From: Streptomyces roseoverticillatus
GTDB taxonomy: Bacteria; Actinomycetota; Actinomycetes; Streptomycetales; Streptomycetaceae
Length of the DNA stretch: 64,000 nucleotides
Direction: 5' to 3'
Assembly (NCBI RefSeq): GCF_000719265.1
Contig: NZ_JOFL01000016.1
Location: forward strand, 248,001-312,000
In this document: positions 40,627 through 48,970 of the stretch, piece after piece
Layout: each line of letters opens with the position of its first letter
Position numbering within the stretch: position 1 is the first letter of the stretch
The notes under the pieces: model-generated
Database searches by the model: none
What the model saw: only the letters and a program-made list of their open reading frames with translations
Told to the model about the DNA's origin: nothing
Position numbers and translations under genes: made by a program

Positions 40627-41744
40627 CAAGCGCGGCCCGCCCTCGCGTAGCGCTCGTAGCGCTCGACGCGGCGCCGGTTGGCGCGGCGGAAGCGGCGGGC
40701 GACGAGCCGGGCCAGGTCCGCGGCGCCGACCATGCCGGCCTCGGGGCCGAGCTGGGCCTTGACGATGCGGGCCTCGGGGCGGTAGCCGCGGCCGGTGAGG
40801 TGGCGGCGGAAGGCGTCCCGGGCGGGGGCGATCAGCAGGTCGTCGGCGGCGCTGACGCCGCCGCCGATGACGAAGCAGGAGGGGTCGAGGGCGGCCGCGA
40901 GGTTGGCGATGCCGACGCCGAGCCACTGGCCGATGTCCTGCAACAGCTCGACGCACATGGCGTCGCCGGAGCGGGCCAGCTCGGTGATGAGGGGGCCGGT
41001 GATCTCGTGGATGTTGCCACCGACGCGGTCGATGATCCCGTACGCGACGGGGGACTCGGCGGCGGCCAGCTCGCGGGCCTCGCGCACGAGGGCGTTGCCG
41101 GAGCTGTACTGCTCCCAGCAGCCGCGGTTGCCGCAGGGGCAGCGGTGGCCGCCGGGCACGACCTGCATGTGGCCGAACTCGCCGGCGACGCCGAACTTGC
41201 CGCGCTTGACCTGGCCGTCCTCCAGGATCGCGCCGCCGATGCCCGTACCGAGGGTGATCATCACGAGGTGGTCCTCGCCGCGGCCGGCGCCGAAGCGCCA
41301 CTCCGCCCAGGCGGCGGTGTTGGCGTCGTTGTCGACCATGACGGGGACGGCGAGGCGGCCGGCGAGGCGGTCGCGCAGCGGCTCGTTGCGCCAGGACAGG
41401 TGCGGGGCGAACAGGACGCGGTTGCGGTCGGCGTCGACCCAGCCGGCCGCGCCGATGCCCACGGCGTGCACGTCGTGCCGGTCGGAGAGGTCGAGAACCA
41501 GCTCGACGATGGTGTCCTCGACGACCTTGGGGCTCTTGGACTTGTCCGGAGTCTCCGTGCGGAGCTTCTCCAGGATGTTGCCGTCGGCGTCCACGACGCC
41601 CGCCATCACCTTGGTGCCGCCGATGTCGATGCCGACGGTGGGGACGCGCGGGGCGGTCAGGTGCGAGCGGCGCTCGCGCGTGCCGACGGTGCGCAGCACA
41701 GTGGCTCTCGCGGCGCCCCGGTGGAGCTCGCGGTACATGCTCAT
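40626..41744 (-). CDS. ROK-family sugar kinase (glucokinase type)
   Basis: A 372-residue ROK kinase. The ATP motif is VGIDIGGTKVMAGVVD, the catalytic Asp lies in VMVDNDANTAAWAEW, the phosphate region is LGTGIGGAI, and the zinc motif is GHRCPCGNRGCWEQY. There is no N-terminal HTH, so it is an enzyme and not a NagC/XylR-type regulator. The first 35 residues and an Arg-rich tail extend it beyond the usual 315-residue glucokinase. It lies 200 bases from the sugar transporter ATPase and probably phosphorylates the imported sugar or glucose. Confidence 0.92.
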   Translation of the reverse strand: MSMYRELHRGAARATVLRTVGTRERRSHLTAPRVPTVGIDIGGTKVMAGVVDADGNILEKLRTETPDKSKSPKVVEDTIVELVLDLSDRHDVHAVGIGAAGWVDADRNRVLFAPHLSWRNEPLRDRLAGRLAVPVMVDNDANTAAWAEWRFGAGRGEDHLVMITLGTGIGGAILEDGQVKRGKFGVAGEFGHMQVVPGGHRCPCGNRGCWEQYSSGNALVREARELAAAESPVAYGIIDRVGGNIHEITGPLITELARSGDAMCVELLQDIGQWLGVGIANLAAALDPSCFVIGGGVSAADDLLIAPARDAFRRHLTGRGYRPEARIVKAQLGPEAGMVGAADLARLVARRFRRANRRRVERYERYARAGRA

Positions 41745-41946
41745 GACGCCACCGCCACGGCGTGGAGCTGGGCGGATGTACGGTCGCTCCGGCTGCGTGC
41801 TCGCAAGAGTCGTCGTCCCTGCGGTGGTCTCGGGAGGCGGCTGCCTCGTGGATACGGTCGTGGCCGATTGTGCCTCAAGGAAGCGTTCCGTACCGCATCG
41901 CCGGGGGCGGGCCCGCCCCCGGCGGGCCCGCCTGTTGAGAGCTCCG

Positions 41947-42810
41947 TCACTCCCCGCCGGAGCCGACGTGCCTGCCGCCGATCACGTCCGGGGCGGGGGC
42001 CCGCTCCAGCTCGTGGCTGAGCTGGTCGAGCTCGCTGCCGCCCGCCATCTGGCGGGTGAGCTCGTCCAGGGCGATCTCCGACTTGGCGTGGCTGCCGGCC
42101 ATCGCGCCGCGCTTCAGCAGCACGAAGCGGTCACCGACCAGATACGCATGGTGCGGATTGTGGGTGATCAACACCACGCCGAGGCCGGCGTCGCGCGCGG
42201 CCGCCACGTACTTCAGGACGACGCCGGACTGCTTGACGCCGAGCGCCGCGGTCGGCTCGTCGAGGACGAGCACCTTCGCGCCGAAGTGGACGGCCCGGGC
42301 GATGGCGACGCACTGGCGCTCGCCGCCGGAGAGCGTGCCGATGGGCTGGTCGACGTCGCGCAGGTCGATGCCCATGCGCAGCAGCTCGCTGCGCGTGGTC
42401 TCGCGCATCTGCTCCACGTCGAGCCGCTTGAAGGGGCCGGCGCCCTTCGTCGGCTCGGAGCCGAGGAAGAAGTTCCGCCAGACCGGCATCAGGGGGACGA
42501 CCGCGAGGTCCTGGTAGACCGTGGCGATGCCGCGGTCGAGGGCCTCACGGGGGGAGGCCAGCTTCGTCTCCTCGCCCTCGATCTCGAAGCTGCCGGCGTC
42601 GTGCTGGTGCAGCCCGGCGATGATCTTGATGAGGGTGGACTTGCCGGCGCCGTTGTCGCCCAGGACGCAGGTGATCTCGCCCGCGTGGACCTCCAGGGAG
42701 ACTCCTTCGAGGGCGCGGATGTTCCCGTAGAACTTGCTGACGCCGGTCAGCCGGACCAGGGCGGCCGCCTCCTGGCCGGCGTCCTGCCCGGCCTCTGCAC
42801 TCGCACTCAC
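41947..42810 (-). CDS. sugar ABC transporter ATP-binding protein
   Basis: A 287-residue ATPase with a single nucleotide-binding domain, like half of RbsA: Walker [12 protein letters not shown]-loop VYQDLAVV, signature [15 protein letters not shown], Walker [13 protein letters not shown] and H-loop ITHNPHHAY. It overlaps the permease stop (GTGA) and belongs with the permease and binding protein at 42807-44866. The imported sugar is not known; the combination with GntR and ROK occurs in Streptomyces ribose/xylose/inositol-type systems. Confidence 0.92.
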   Translation of the reverse strand: MSASAEAGQDAGQEAAALVRLTGVSKFYGNIRALEGVSLEVHAGEITCVLGDNGAGKSTLIKIIAGLHQHDAGSFEIEGEETKLASPREALDRGIATVYQDLAVVPLMPVWRNFFLGSEPTKGAGPFKRLDVEQMRETTRSELLRMGIDLRDVDQPIGTLSGGERQCVAIARAVHFGAKVLVLDEPTAALGVKQSGVVLKYVAAARDAGLGVVLITHNPHHAYLVGDRFVLLKRGAMAGSHAKSEIALDELTRQMAGGSELDQLSHELERAPAPDVIGGRHVGSGGE

Positions 42811-43859
42811 TTGCTGGCCTCCGCACGCTTCCGGACCCAGGCGTTGAGCAGCGTCGCGAGCAGCAGCATCGCGCCCAGGAAGAACTTGAACCAGTCCGGG
42901 TTCCACTGCGCGTAGACGATGCCCTTGCTGGCCATGCCGAAGATGAACGCGCCGACCGCGGAGCCGATGGCCGACCCGTAGCCGCCGGTCATCAGGCAGC
43001 CGCCGATGACGGCCGCGATGATGTAGAGGAGCTCGTTGCCGACGCCCTCTCCGGACTGCACCACGTCGTACGACATCAGCAGGTGCTGGCCCGAGATCCA
43101 GGCGCAGAACGCCACGGCCATGTACAGGCCGATCTTGGTGCGCCGGACGGGGACGCCCACGGCGCGGGCCGCGTCCGCGCCGCCGCCGACCGCGAAGATC
43201 CAGTTGCCCACGCGGGTGCGGAGCAGGACCCAGGTCGCCAGGGCCACGAGGCCGAGCCACCACAGGATGGTGACCTGGACGTCCACGCCGCCGATGGTGA
43301 AGTGGGAGGCGAAGACCGCCCGGGCCGACTCGAAGCCCTCCATGTCACCGATCGTCTTGGTGGAGACGGTGCCGCTGATGAGCTTGGTGAAGCCGAGGTT
43401 GAGCCCGGTGAGCATCAGGAACGTGGCGAGCGTGATGATGAAGCTGGGGAGCTTGGTCCGGGTGAAGACGAAGCCGTTGAAGAAGCCGACCGCCAGGGTG
43501 GCCAGGAGCGACACCCCCACGCCGACCCAGACGTTCGCCGTCATCTGGTAGCTGAACATCGACGAGATCAGCGCCGAGGTGGTGACCATGACGCCGGCCG
43601 ACAGGTCGAACTCGCCGCCGATCATCAGCAGCGCCACCGGCACCGCCATGATGCCGATCGTGGAGGACGCGTAGAGCACCGTGGACAGGCTGGAGGCCTG
43701 CAGGAAGCTGTCGGCGACGACCGAGAAGAAGAGGAAGACGGCGGCGGCGCCGACGACCGCGCCCAGCTCGGGACGGCCGAGGAGGCGGCGCAGGTAGGAG
43801 CGGTGCACCAGCCGTTCGTCGGGCGCGTCCTGGACGGGGGCCGTTGCGGGGGCGCTCAT
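42807..43859 (-). CDS. sugar ABC transporter permease (RbsC/XylH type)
   Basis: A 350-residue membrane protein with about ten hydrophobic segments. Family motifs are [20 protein letters not shown] (the GGxxDLS signature), [19 protein letters not shown] and [21 protein letters not shown]. It starts within the stop of the binding-protein gene (ATGA). It forms a homodimeric channel for the sugar importer. Confidence 0.92.
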   Translation of the reverse strand: MSAPATAPVQDAPDERLVHRSYLRRLLGRPELGAVVGAAAVFLFFSVVADSFLQASSLSTVLYASSTIGIMAVPVALLMIGGEFDLSAGVMVTTSALISSMFSYQMTANVWVGVGVSLLATLAVGFFNGFVFTRTKLPSFIITLATFLMLTGLNLGFTKLISGTVSTKTIGDMEGFESARAVFASHFTIGGVDVQVTILWWLGLVALATWVLLRTRVGNWIFAVGGGADAARAVGVPVRRTKIGLYMAVAFCAWISGQHLLMSYDVVQSGEGVGNELLYIIAAVIGGCLMTGGYGSAIGSAVGAFIFGMASKGIVYAQWNPDWFKFFLGAMLLLATLLNAWVRKRAEASK

Positions 43860-44866
43860 CGGGTGCCCCGCTTGGCGTACTCGGCGAGCGTCTTGGCGTC
43901 GTCCTTGGTGACGATCTGCGGGCCGGTCAGGACCGGGCGGCCGCCGCCGAGCATGTCGCGGTTGTAGCGGTAGAGCCACAGCAGGTCGACGGCCTCGTAG
44001 CCCTGCAGGTACGGGTCCTGGTCGACGGCGAAGCCGAGCTTGCCCGTCTGCAGGTCCTCGGCGACCTTGGCGTTGAGGTCGAACGTGTCGACCTCGGCCT
44101 TGCTGCCGGCCTGCTCGGCGGCCTTGACCGCGGTGGGCGCGAAGGGGGCACCGAGAGTGACGACGGCGTCGATGTCCTTGTCGGACTGCAGCTTCGCCTC
44201 GATCGAGGACTGCACGCCGGGCATGTTGGTGCCCTCGACGTAGAGGTTCTGCACCTCGCCCTTGAAGGACTTCTTCACGCCGTCGCAGCGCTGCTCGTGG
44301 CCGACGTTGCCCTGCTCGTGCAGGACACAGACGGCCTTCTTCTTCCCGCGCTCGTTGAGCTGCTCGCCGACGGCCTCGCCGGCGATGACCTCGTCCTGGC
44401 CGATGTGGGTCAGTGCCCCGAACTCCTTGGACTTGTCGGAGCCCGAGTTCACGGTGATGACCGGGATGCCGGCCTTCGCCGCCTTGGCCACGACGTCCTT
44501 CATGGCGTCGGGCTTGGCGAGCGTGACGATCAGGCCGTCGACCTTCTGGTCGATCATGGCCTGGACGCTCTGCGCCTGCTTGTTGCCCTCGGCGTCGTGC
44601 GCGTAGAGGAAATTGATGTTGTCCTTCACGGCCGCCTGCTTGGCGCCCTTCTGGACGATGTCCCAGAAATTGTCGCCATCGCCCGAGTGGGTGACCATCG
44701 CGAAGGTCCAGCGCGGCGTGTCGACCGCGGCGCGGCCCTGGGCGGCCTTGGCGGCCCGCTCCTCCGCACGCTTGCCGCCCGTAGCGCTGCATCCCGCCAA
44801 GGTGGCGCCGAGCACCGTTGCCAGCACGGCGCTCACCGCACGTACGCCTGTCCGAACCCTTGCCAC
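43856..44866 (-). CDS. sugar ABC transporter substrate-binding lipoprotein
   Basis: A 336-residue periplasmic-binding-protein-like (Peripla_BP_4) lipoprotein. The signal peptide ends in lipobox LAGC with Cys26 as lipid anchor. The mature part reads WTFAMVTHSGDGDNFWDIVQ, IDQKVDGLIVTLAKPDAMKD and GIPVITVNSG, typical of ribose/xylose/inositol binders. It is first in the importer operon. A GntR-type palindrome lies at 45043-45054, about 177 bases upstream. Confidence 0.93.
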   Translation of the reverse strand: MARVRTGVRAVSAVLATVLGATLAGCSATGGKRAEERAAKAAQGRAAVDTPRWTFAMVTHSGDGDNFWDIVQKGAKQAAVKDNINFLYAHDAEGNKQAQSVQAMIDQKVDGLIVTLAKPDAMKDVVAKAAKAGIPVITVNSGSDKSKEFGALTHIGQDEVIAGEAVGEQLNERGKKKAVCVLHEQGNVGHEQRCDGVKKSFKGEVQNLYVEGTNMPGVQSSIEAKLQSDKDIDAVVTLGAPFAPTAVKAAEQAGSKAEVDTFDLNAKVAEDLQTGKLGFAVDQDPYLQGYEAVDLLWLYRYNRDMLGGGRPVLTGPQIVTKDDAKTLAEYAKRGTR

Positions 44867-45042
44867 GAGGAGTTGCCCTTCTCACTGTCTGTCACGGTGC
44901 GGCCGGACCCGTCCCACGGGCCCAGCCGCCCAAGTATCCGTCACCATCCGTCACCGCCGACCGCGGGGGCTTCAGGGGTCCTGCCGAGGGCTGCTGCATG
45001 TGGGTGGAGTTCTAATGGCGGGCGCCCCACCCCGTCAAGACT

Positions 45043-45054
45043 TTGTCCGAACAT
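45043..45054. promoter_or_regulatory. candidate GntR operator at the transporter operon
   Basis: TTGTCCGAACAT. Apart from one base, it repeats TTGTCCGGACAT at 45906-45917 on the other side of the GntR gene. The core TGTCCGAACA is a near-palindrome. Confidence 0.6.
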
Positions 45055-45065
45055 TCTGACGGCCT

Positions 45066-45089
45066 GGCGTACGGGCTCGCCCGTACGCC
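45066..45089. terminator. hairpin terminator downstream of GntR gene
   Basis: GGCGTACGGG and CCCGTACGCC form a perfect 10-base stem with loop CTCG, 17 bases past the GntR stop. Confidence 0.75.
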
Positions 45090-45106
45090 ATTCCTACGGG
45101 CTGACC

Positions 45107-45856
45107 CTACGGGCGGACCAGCAGCTGGAACTCGAAGGAGTAGCGCGACGCCCGGTAGACGTGCGAGCCGAACTCGACGGCGCGCCCCGTGTCGTCGTAC
45201 GTCGTCCGCTCCATCGTCAGCAGCGGCGCGCCCTCGGGCTCGGCCAGCCGCGCGCCCTCCTCGGCGGTGGCGGCGCGGGCGCCGACCGTCTGGCGGGCGC
45301 TGTGCAGGGTGATGCCCGCGGCGCGGATGAGCCGGTAGAGGCCGGTCTCCTCGAGCCGTGCCGGGCCGGCGTCGATGAGGCCGACGGGGAGGTGGTTGCG
45401 CAGGTGGGCCATGGGCTCGCCGTGCGCGAGGCGCAGCCGCTCGACGAGCAGCACGTCACTGCCCTCGGGGACGCCGAGGGCGGCGGCGACACGGGCCGTG
45501 GCGGGCTCGGTCTCGTGGCGCAGCACCCGGGTGGCGGGGTGCTGGCCGGCCGCTTCGAGGTCGTCGTAGAGGCTGCTGAGCTCCAGGGGGCGCCTGACCT
45601 GGCTGTGCAGCACCTGGGTACCGACGCCGCGGCGGCGGATGAGCAGGCCCTTGTCCACCAGCGACTGGATGGCCTGCCGGACGGTGGGCCGGGACAGACC
45701 GAGCCGCGCGGCGAGGTCGATCTCGTTGCCGAGGAGGCTGCCGGGGGCGAGCGCGCCCTGTTCGATCGCCGCTTCGAGCTGCTGGGACAGCTGGTAGTAG
45801 AGGGGAACGGGGCTGCTGCGGTCCAGGCTGAACTGGAGGGGTGGATGGTTCGCCAC
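45107..45856 (-). CDS. GntR-family (HutC/UTRA type) regulator
   Basis: A 249-residue regulator: winged helix with PVPLYYQLSQQLEAAIEQGA, GNEIDLAARLGLSRPTVRQA and GLLIRRRGVGTQV, followed by a UTRA ligand domain (LLVERLRLAHGEPMAHLRNH; the ending FEFQLLVRP). The GTG start begins shortly before the family helix. Matching palindromes stand before its own gene and before the sugar transporter operon. It therefore probably represses both until the sugar or its phosphate is present. Confidence 0.93.
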   Translation of the reverse strand: MANHPPLQFSLDRSSPVPLYYQLSQQLEAAIEQGALAPGSLLGNEIDLAARLGLSRPTVRQAIQSLVDKGLLIRRRGVGTQVLHSQVRRPLELSSLYDDLEAAGQHPATRVLRHETEPATARVAAALGVPEGSDVLLVERLRLAHGEPMAHLRNHLPVGLIDAGPARLEETGLYRLIRAAGITLHSARQTVGARAATAEEGARLAEPEGAPLLTMERTTYDDTGRAVEFGSHVYRASRYSFEFQLLVRP

Positions 45857-45905
45857 GCAGGGAGCCTAGCCCCGGGACCGGATGACGGGAAGTTCGTAGG
45901 TCAGG

Positions 45906-45917
45906 TTGTCCGGACAT
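45906..45917. promoter_or_regulatory. candidate GntR operator at its own promoter
   Basis: TTGTCCGGACAT, containing the perfect palindrome TGTCCGGACA, 50 bases ahead of the GntR start. Confidence 0.65.
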
Positions 45918-46070
45918 GCGACGGTGTGTATCCGGCGTTACCGATACGAGTGACCGCACCGTCAACCCGATGCTCCTAGCATGCGTCTTGCGCAATACAG
46001 GTGGCAGGACTGAAATCTCAACATATCTACTGTTTTCACCCATGCCTCGTGTGCAGGCGGGTGAGGGGAG

Positions 46071-46712
46071 ATGGGCGGCGCCGTGGAAGAGCTGGCTCTG
46101 GGGGTGGCGCTCGGCTTCAGCGCGGGGATCAGCCCGGGCCCGCTGCTCGCGCTGGTGCTGTCCGGGACCCTGCGCGGGGGGCTCGGCGTCGGGCTGCGGG
46201 TGGCGGCCGTCCCGCTGCTCACCGACCTGCCCGTGATCGTGCTGTCGGTGACCGTACTCGCCGTGCTGCCCGAGCGGGCGATCGCGGCGGGCGGCGTGCT
46301 GGGCGGGCTCTTCCTCGTCTGGCTGGCCGTTACGACGCTGCGCGAGGCCCGGACGGCCGAGGTGCCCGAGGCGCACGACAGCACGGAGGCCCGGCTCCGA
46401 GCACGGCGGACGCTGTGGCAGGGCGCGCTGGTCAACCTGCTCAGCCCGCATCCGTGGATGTTCTGGCTGACGACGGGGGCGCCCCTGCTCGTGGCCGCCT
46501 GGCGCGACGGCCCGCCCGGCGCCGGCGGCTTCCTCTTCGGCTTCTACGGGCTGCTGGTCGGCAGCAAGGCCGCGCTGGCGGTCGTGGTCTCCCGGGCCCG
46601 GCACCGGATCAGCACCCGCGGCTACCGGATGCTGCTCGGCGGCGCCGGCGTACTGCTGCTGGCGGCCTCCGCCCTCCTCCTGGCGGAGTTCGGCTCGGCA
46701 CTGATGGCGTAG
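46071..46712 (+). CDS. LysE-family exporter
   Basis: A 213-residue membrane protein with six hydrophobic segments and the LysE/RhtB start GVALGFSAGISPGPLLALVL. NLLSPHPWMFWLTTGAP and the final YRMLLGGAGVLLLAASALLL fit the family. It probably exports an amino acid or small amphipathic solute. The ribosome site GGGGAG touches the ATG at 46071, so the in-frame GTG at 46083 may be the true start. It stands alone. Confidence 0.88.
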   Translation: MGGAVEELALGVALGFSAGISPGPLLALVLSGTLRGGLGVGLRVAAVPLLTDLPVIVLSVTVLAVLPERAIAAGGVLGGLFLVWLAVTTLREARTAEVPEAHDSTEARLRARRTLWQGALVNLLSPHPWMFWLTTGAPLLVAAWRDGPPGAGGFLFGFYGLLVGSKAALAVVVSRARHRISTRGYRMLLGGAGVLLLAASALLLAEFGSALMA

Positions 46713-46837
46713 TCGTTCCGGTCACGACGACTGTCCGGTAACGCCACAATCAAGGTACTTCGCCTATTTTTCTCAACCTCGCTCGTGCTCCCGCGGTTCT
46801 TCCGGTCATCAGACACCGTGACCGGGGGGAACCACCC

Positions 46838-47515
46838 ATGAACCACGGAAAGGCAGCGGCGGACCTCGACCGCATCCGGCTGCACGACCGGCAGGAGGCC
46901 ACCGCCCACGAGCTGCTCGGGCCCGTTGCCGACTGGATATCCGGGCACGTCGCCCGGCCCCACCCCGACCTCGGCCGCCGCGGCGCGGTCTGCCCGTTCG
47001 TCCCGCTCGCGCAGCGGCTCGGGCTGGTCCGCTTCGCCCTCGCCGATCCGCCCGTGCGCGACGAGGAGGGGCTCGTGGCCGCCGTCGCCGCGCTCAAGGC
47101 GCACTGGCTGGCCATGGAGCCGCGCAGCGGCCAGCACACCATCGACAAGACCGTCGTCCTCGTCCTGCCGGGGACGGCCGCGGCGAGCGTCGTCCGCATC
47201 CACGACCGCCTCAAGCCGGAATTCGTGGCCGACGGGCTGATGCTCGGGGAGTTCTACCCCGGGCACCCGGGGCCGGGGCTGCACAACCCCGGCTTCCGCC
47301 CGCTGCACAGCGACGTCCCGCTGCTCGTCGCCCGCAGCATGGTCGGCAACGACCTGCCGTTCCTCACCGAGCGACGCTACCCGCCCGCCCGGCGCGCGGG
47401 CTTCGTCGAGTCCTTCCTGCGGCACCAGACGGGCGCGAGCACCGGCACCAGGGAGCGGGCCCGCGCCGAGCTCGAACACGCCCGCGACGAGCTGGGGCAC
47501 CCGTCGCCGGAGTGA
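46838..47515 (+). CDS. DUF6875-like protein of unknown function
   Basis: A 225-residue protein (PVADWISGHVARPHPDLGRR; GAVCPFVPLAQRLGLVRFAL; GLMLGEFYPGHPGPGLHN; VPLLVARSMVGNDLPFL). These Pro/His-rich blocks resemble the DUF6875 group, which is often found near P450 genes, as here (convergent, 55 bases). No catalytic motif is certain. GGGGGGAA precedes the ATG. Confidence 0.65.
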   Translation: MNHGKAAADLDRIRLHDRQEATAHELLGPVADWISGHVARPHPDLGRRGAVCPFVPLAQRLGLVRFALADPPVRDEEGLVAAVAALKAHWLAMEPRSGQHTIDKTVVLVLPGTAAASVVRIHDRLKPEFVADGLMLGEFYPGHPGPGLHNPGFRPLHSDVPLLVARSMVGNDLPFLTERRYPPARRAGFVESFLRHQTGASTGTRERARAELEHARDELGHPSPE

Positions 47516-47570
47516 GCCGGCCCGGAAGGTGCGGGGTCCCCTTCGGGACCGGCCCGGGTCCGGATCCGGC

Positions 47571-48776
47571 TCAGAAGCGGACCGGCAGCCGGTGCGGGCC
47601 CCGGATGAGGAGGCCGTCGCGCCAGGTGAGGGCGTCCGGATGGGCGTCCAGGGCGAGCTCCGGGCAGCGCTCCAGCAGGGAGCTGATGGCGATCCGGGCC
47701 TCCAGCCGGGCCAGCGGCGCGCCGAGGCAGTAGTGGATGCCGTGCCCGAAGGCCACGTGGCCGCGGGCGTCGCGCCGGATGTCGAACCGCCCGGCGTCCG
47801 GGAAGCGGGCCGGATCCCGGTCGGCGTCGGCCAGCACGGGCAGCACGAGCTCGCCCCCGCCGGGTATGAGCGTGCCGCCGATCTCGATCGGCTCGGTGGT
47901 GAAGCGGTACGTGGGGGTCTCCAGCGGCCCGTCGTAGCGCAGCATCTCCTCGACGGCGTTGTCCAGCAGGCCGGGGTCGGCCCGCAGGGCAGCCAGCTGG
48001 TCGGGGTGCTGCAGGAGCGCGAGGACGCCGTTCGAGATCAGATTCACGGTCGTCTCGTGGCCGGCGACGAGAAGCAGCCACGCCGTGCCGAGGAGCTCCT
48101 CGGGCGAGAGCCGGTCGCCTTCCTCGTCCGCGGCGCTGATCAAGGCGCTCATCAGATCGTCACCGGGCTCCTGCCGCTTGGCGGCGATGAGCGCGCTCAG
48201 GTAGGCGGTGACCTCGCGGGAAACGACCGCCTTCTCCTCGGCCGGCCCCGCGCCGAGGGCGGTGTTCGACCAGTGGCGGAAGGCCTCGCGGTCGAGGGAC
48301 GGCACGCCGAGCAGGTCGCAGATGACGCCCATGGGCAGCGGGAAGGACAGGGCCTCCACCAGGTCGGCGCGGCGGCCGGGCGCGGCCAGCATGGCGTCGA
48401 GCAGCTCGTCCGTCATCTGCCGCACGCGGGGCGCCATCTCCTCGACGCGCCGCGGCGTGAACTCCTTGGCGACGAGCTTGCGCAGCCGGGTGTGGTCCGG
48501 TGCGTCCTGGACCAGCATGTTCGGCCCGGCGGAGGCCCGGATCAGGCTGATGTCCGAGGAGGCCTTCGCCCACTCCTTCGTCAGCCGGGGGTCGTTGAGC
48601 GCGGCGCGCACCTCGTCGTAGCCGACGACGAGCCAGGCCTCGGCCCCCTCGGGCATGCGCACCCGGTGCACGGGGCCTCTCACGCGCAGTTCGGCGTAGA
48701 CGCGGTGCGGGTGCCGGGCGAACTCCTCCCCCATTGCCGCGAGATCGACGACTGCCCCTGCTCCGGCCACTGCCAT
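47571..48776 (-). CDS. cytochrome P450 (CYP107-like)
   Basis: A 401-residue soluble P450: haem loop FGHGIHYCLGAPLAR, I-helix VAGHETTVNLI, K-helix EEMLRY and PxxF region DRDPARFPDAGRFD. Length and motifs match Streptomyces CYP107-type hydroxylases. ATG 48776 follows GAGGGGAAA. No ferredoxin or reductase gene is nearby. The substrate is unknown; the gene is 85 kb-scale independent of the lanthipeptide genes by position and direction, with several genes between. Confidence 0.92.
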   Translation of the reverse strand: MAVAGAGAVVDLAAMGEEFARHPHRVYAELRVRGPVHRVRMPEGAEAWLVVGYDEVRAALNDPRLTKEWAKASSDISLIRASAGPNMLVQDAPDHTRLRKLVAKEFTPRRVEEMAPRVRQMTDELLDAMLAAPGRRADLVEALSFPLPMGVICDLLGVPSLDREAFRHWSNTALGAGPAEEKAVVSREVTAYLSALIAAKRQEPGDDLMSALISAADEEGDRLSPEELLGTAWLLLVAGHETTVNLISNGVLALLQHPDQLAALRADPGLLDNAVEEMLRYDGPLETPTYRFTTEPIEIGGTLIPGGGELVLPVLADADRDPARFPDAGRFDIRRDARGHVAFGHGIHYCLGAPLARLEARIAISSLLERCPELALDAHPDALTWRDGLLIRGPHRLPVRF

Positions 48777-48870
48777 GATGTTTCCCCTCGCTCCGGAAAG
48801 ATCATGATGATTGACGGAGAGTGATCGACTCAAGGGCGATTTCCGGACAGCAGTTCGGAACGGATGTCCC

Positions 48871-48962
48871 AGGCGTCGCTGTTCCGGGCATCGCTGTCCT
48901 GGACGTCGCTGTCCTGGACGTCGCGCCCCACCAAGCGTCGCTGTCCCGGACGTCGCGCCCCA
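48871..48962. repeat. 15-bp tandem repeats between the P450 and the beta-helix gene
   Basis: Six degenerate units of the GGACGTCGCTGTCCT type (with variants GGACGTCGCGCCCCA and GGGCATCGCTGTCCT) lie between the P450 start and the stop of the following minus-strand gene. The purpose is not evident. Confidence 0.7.
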
Positions 48963-48970
48963 GCCGTCCC

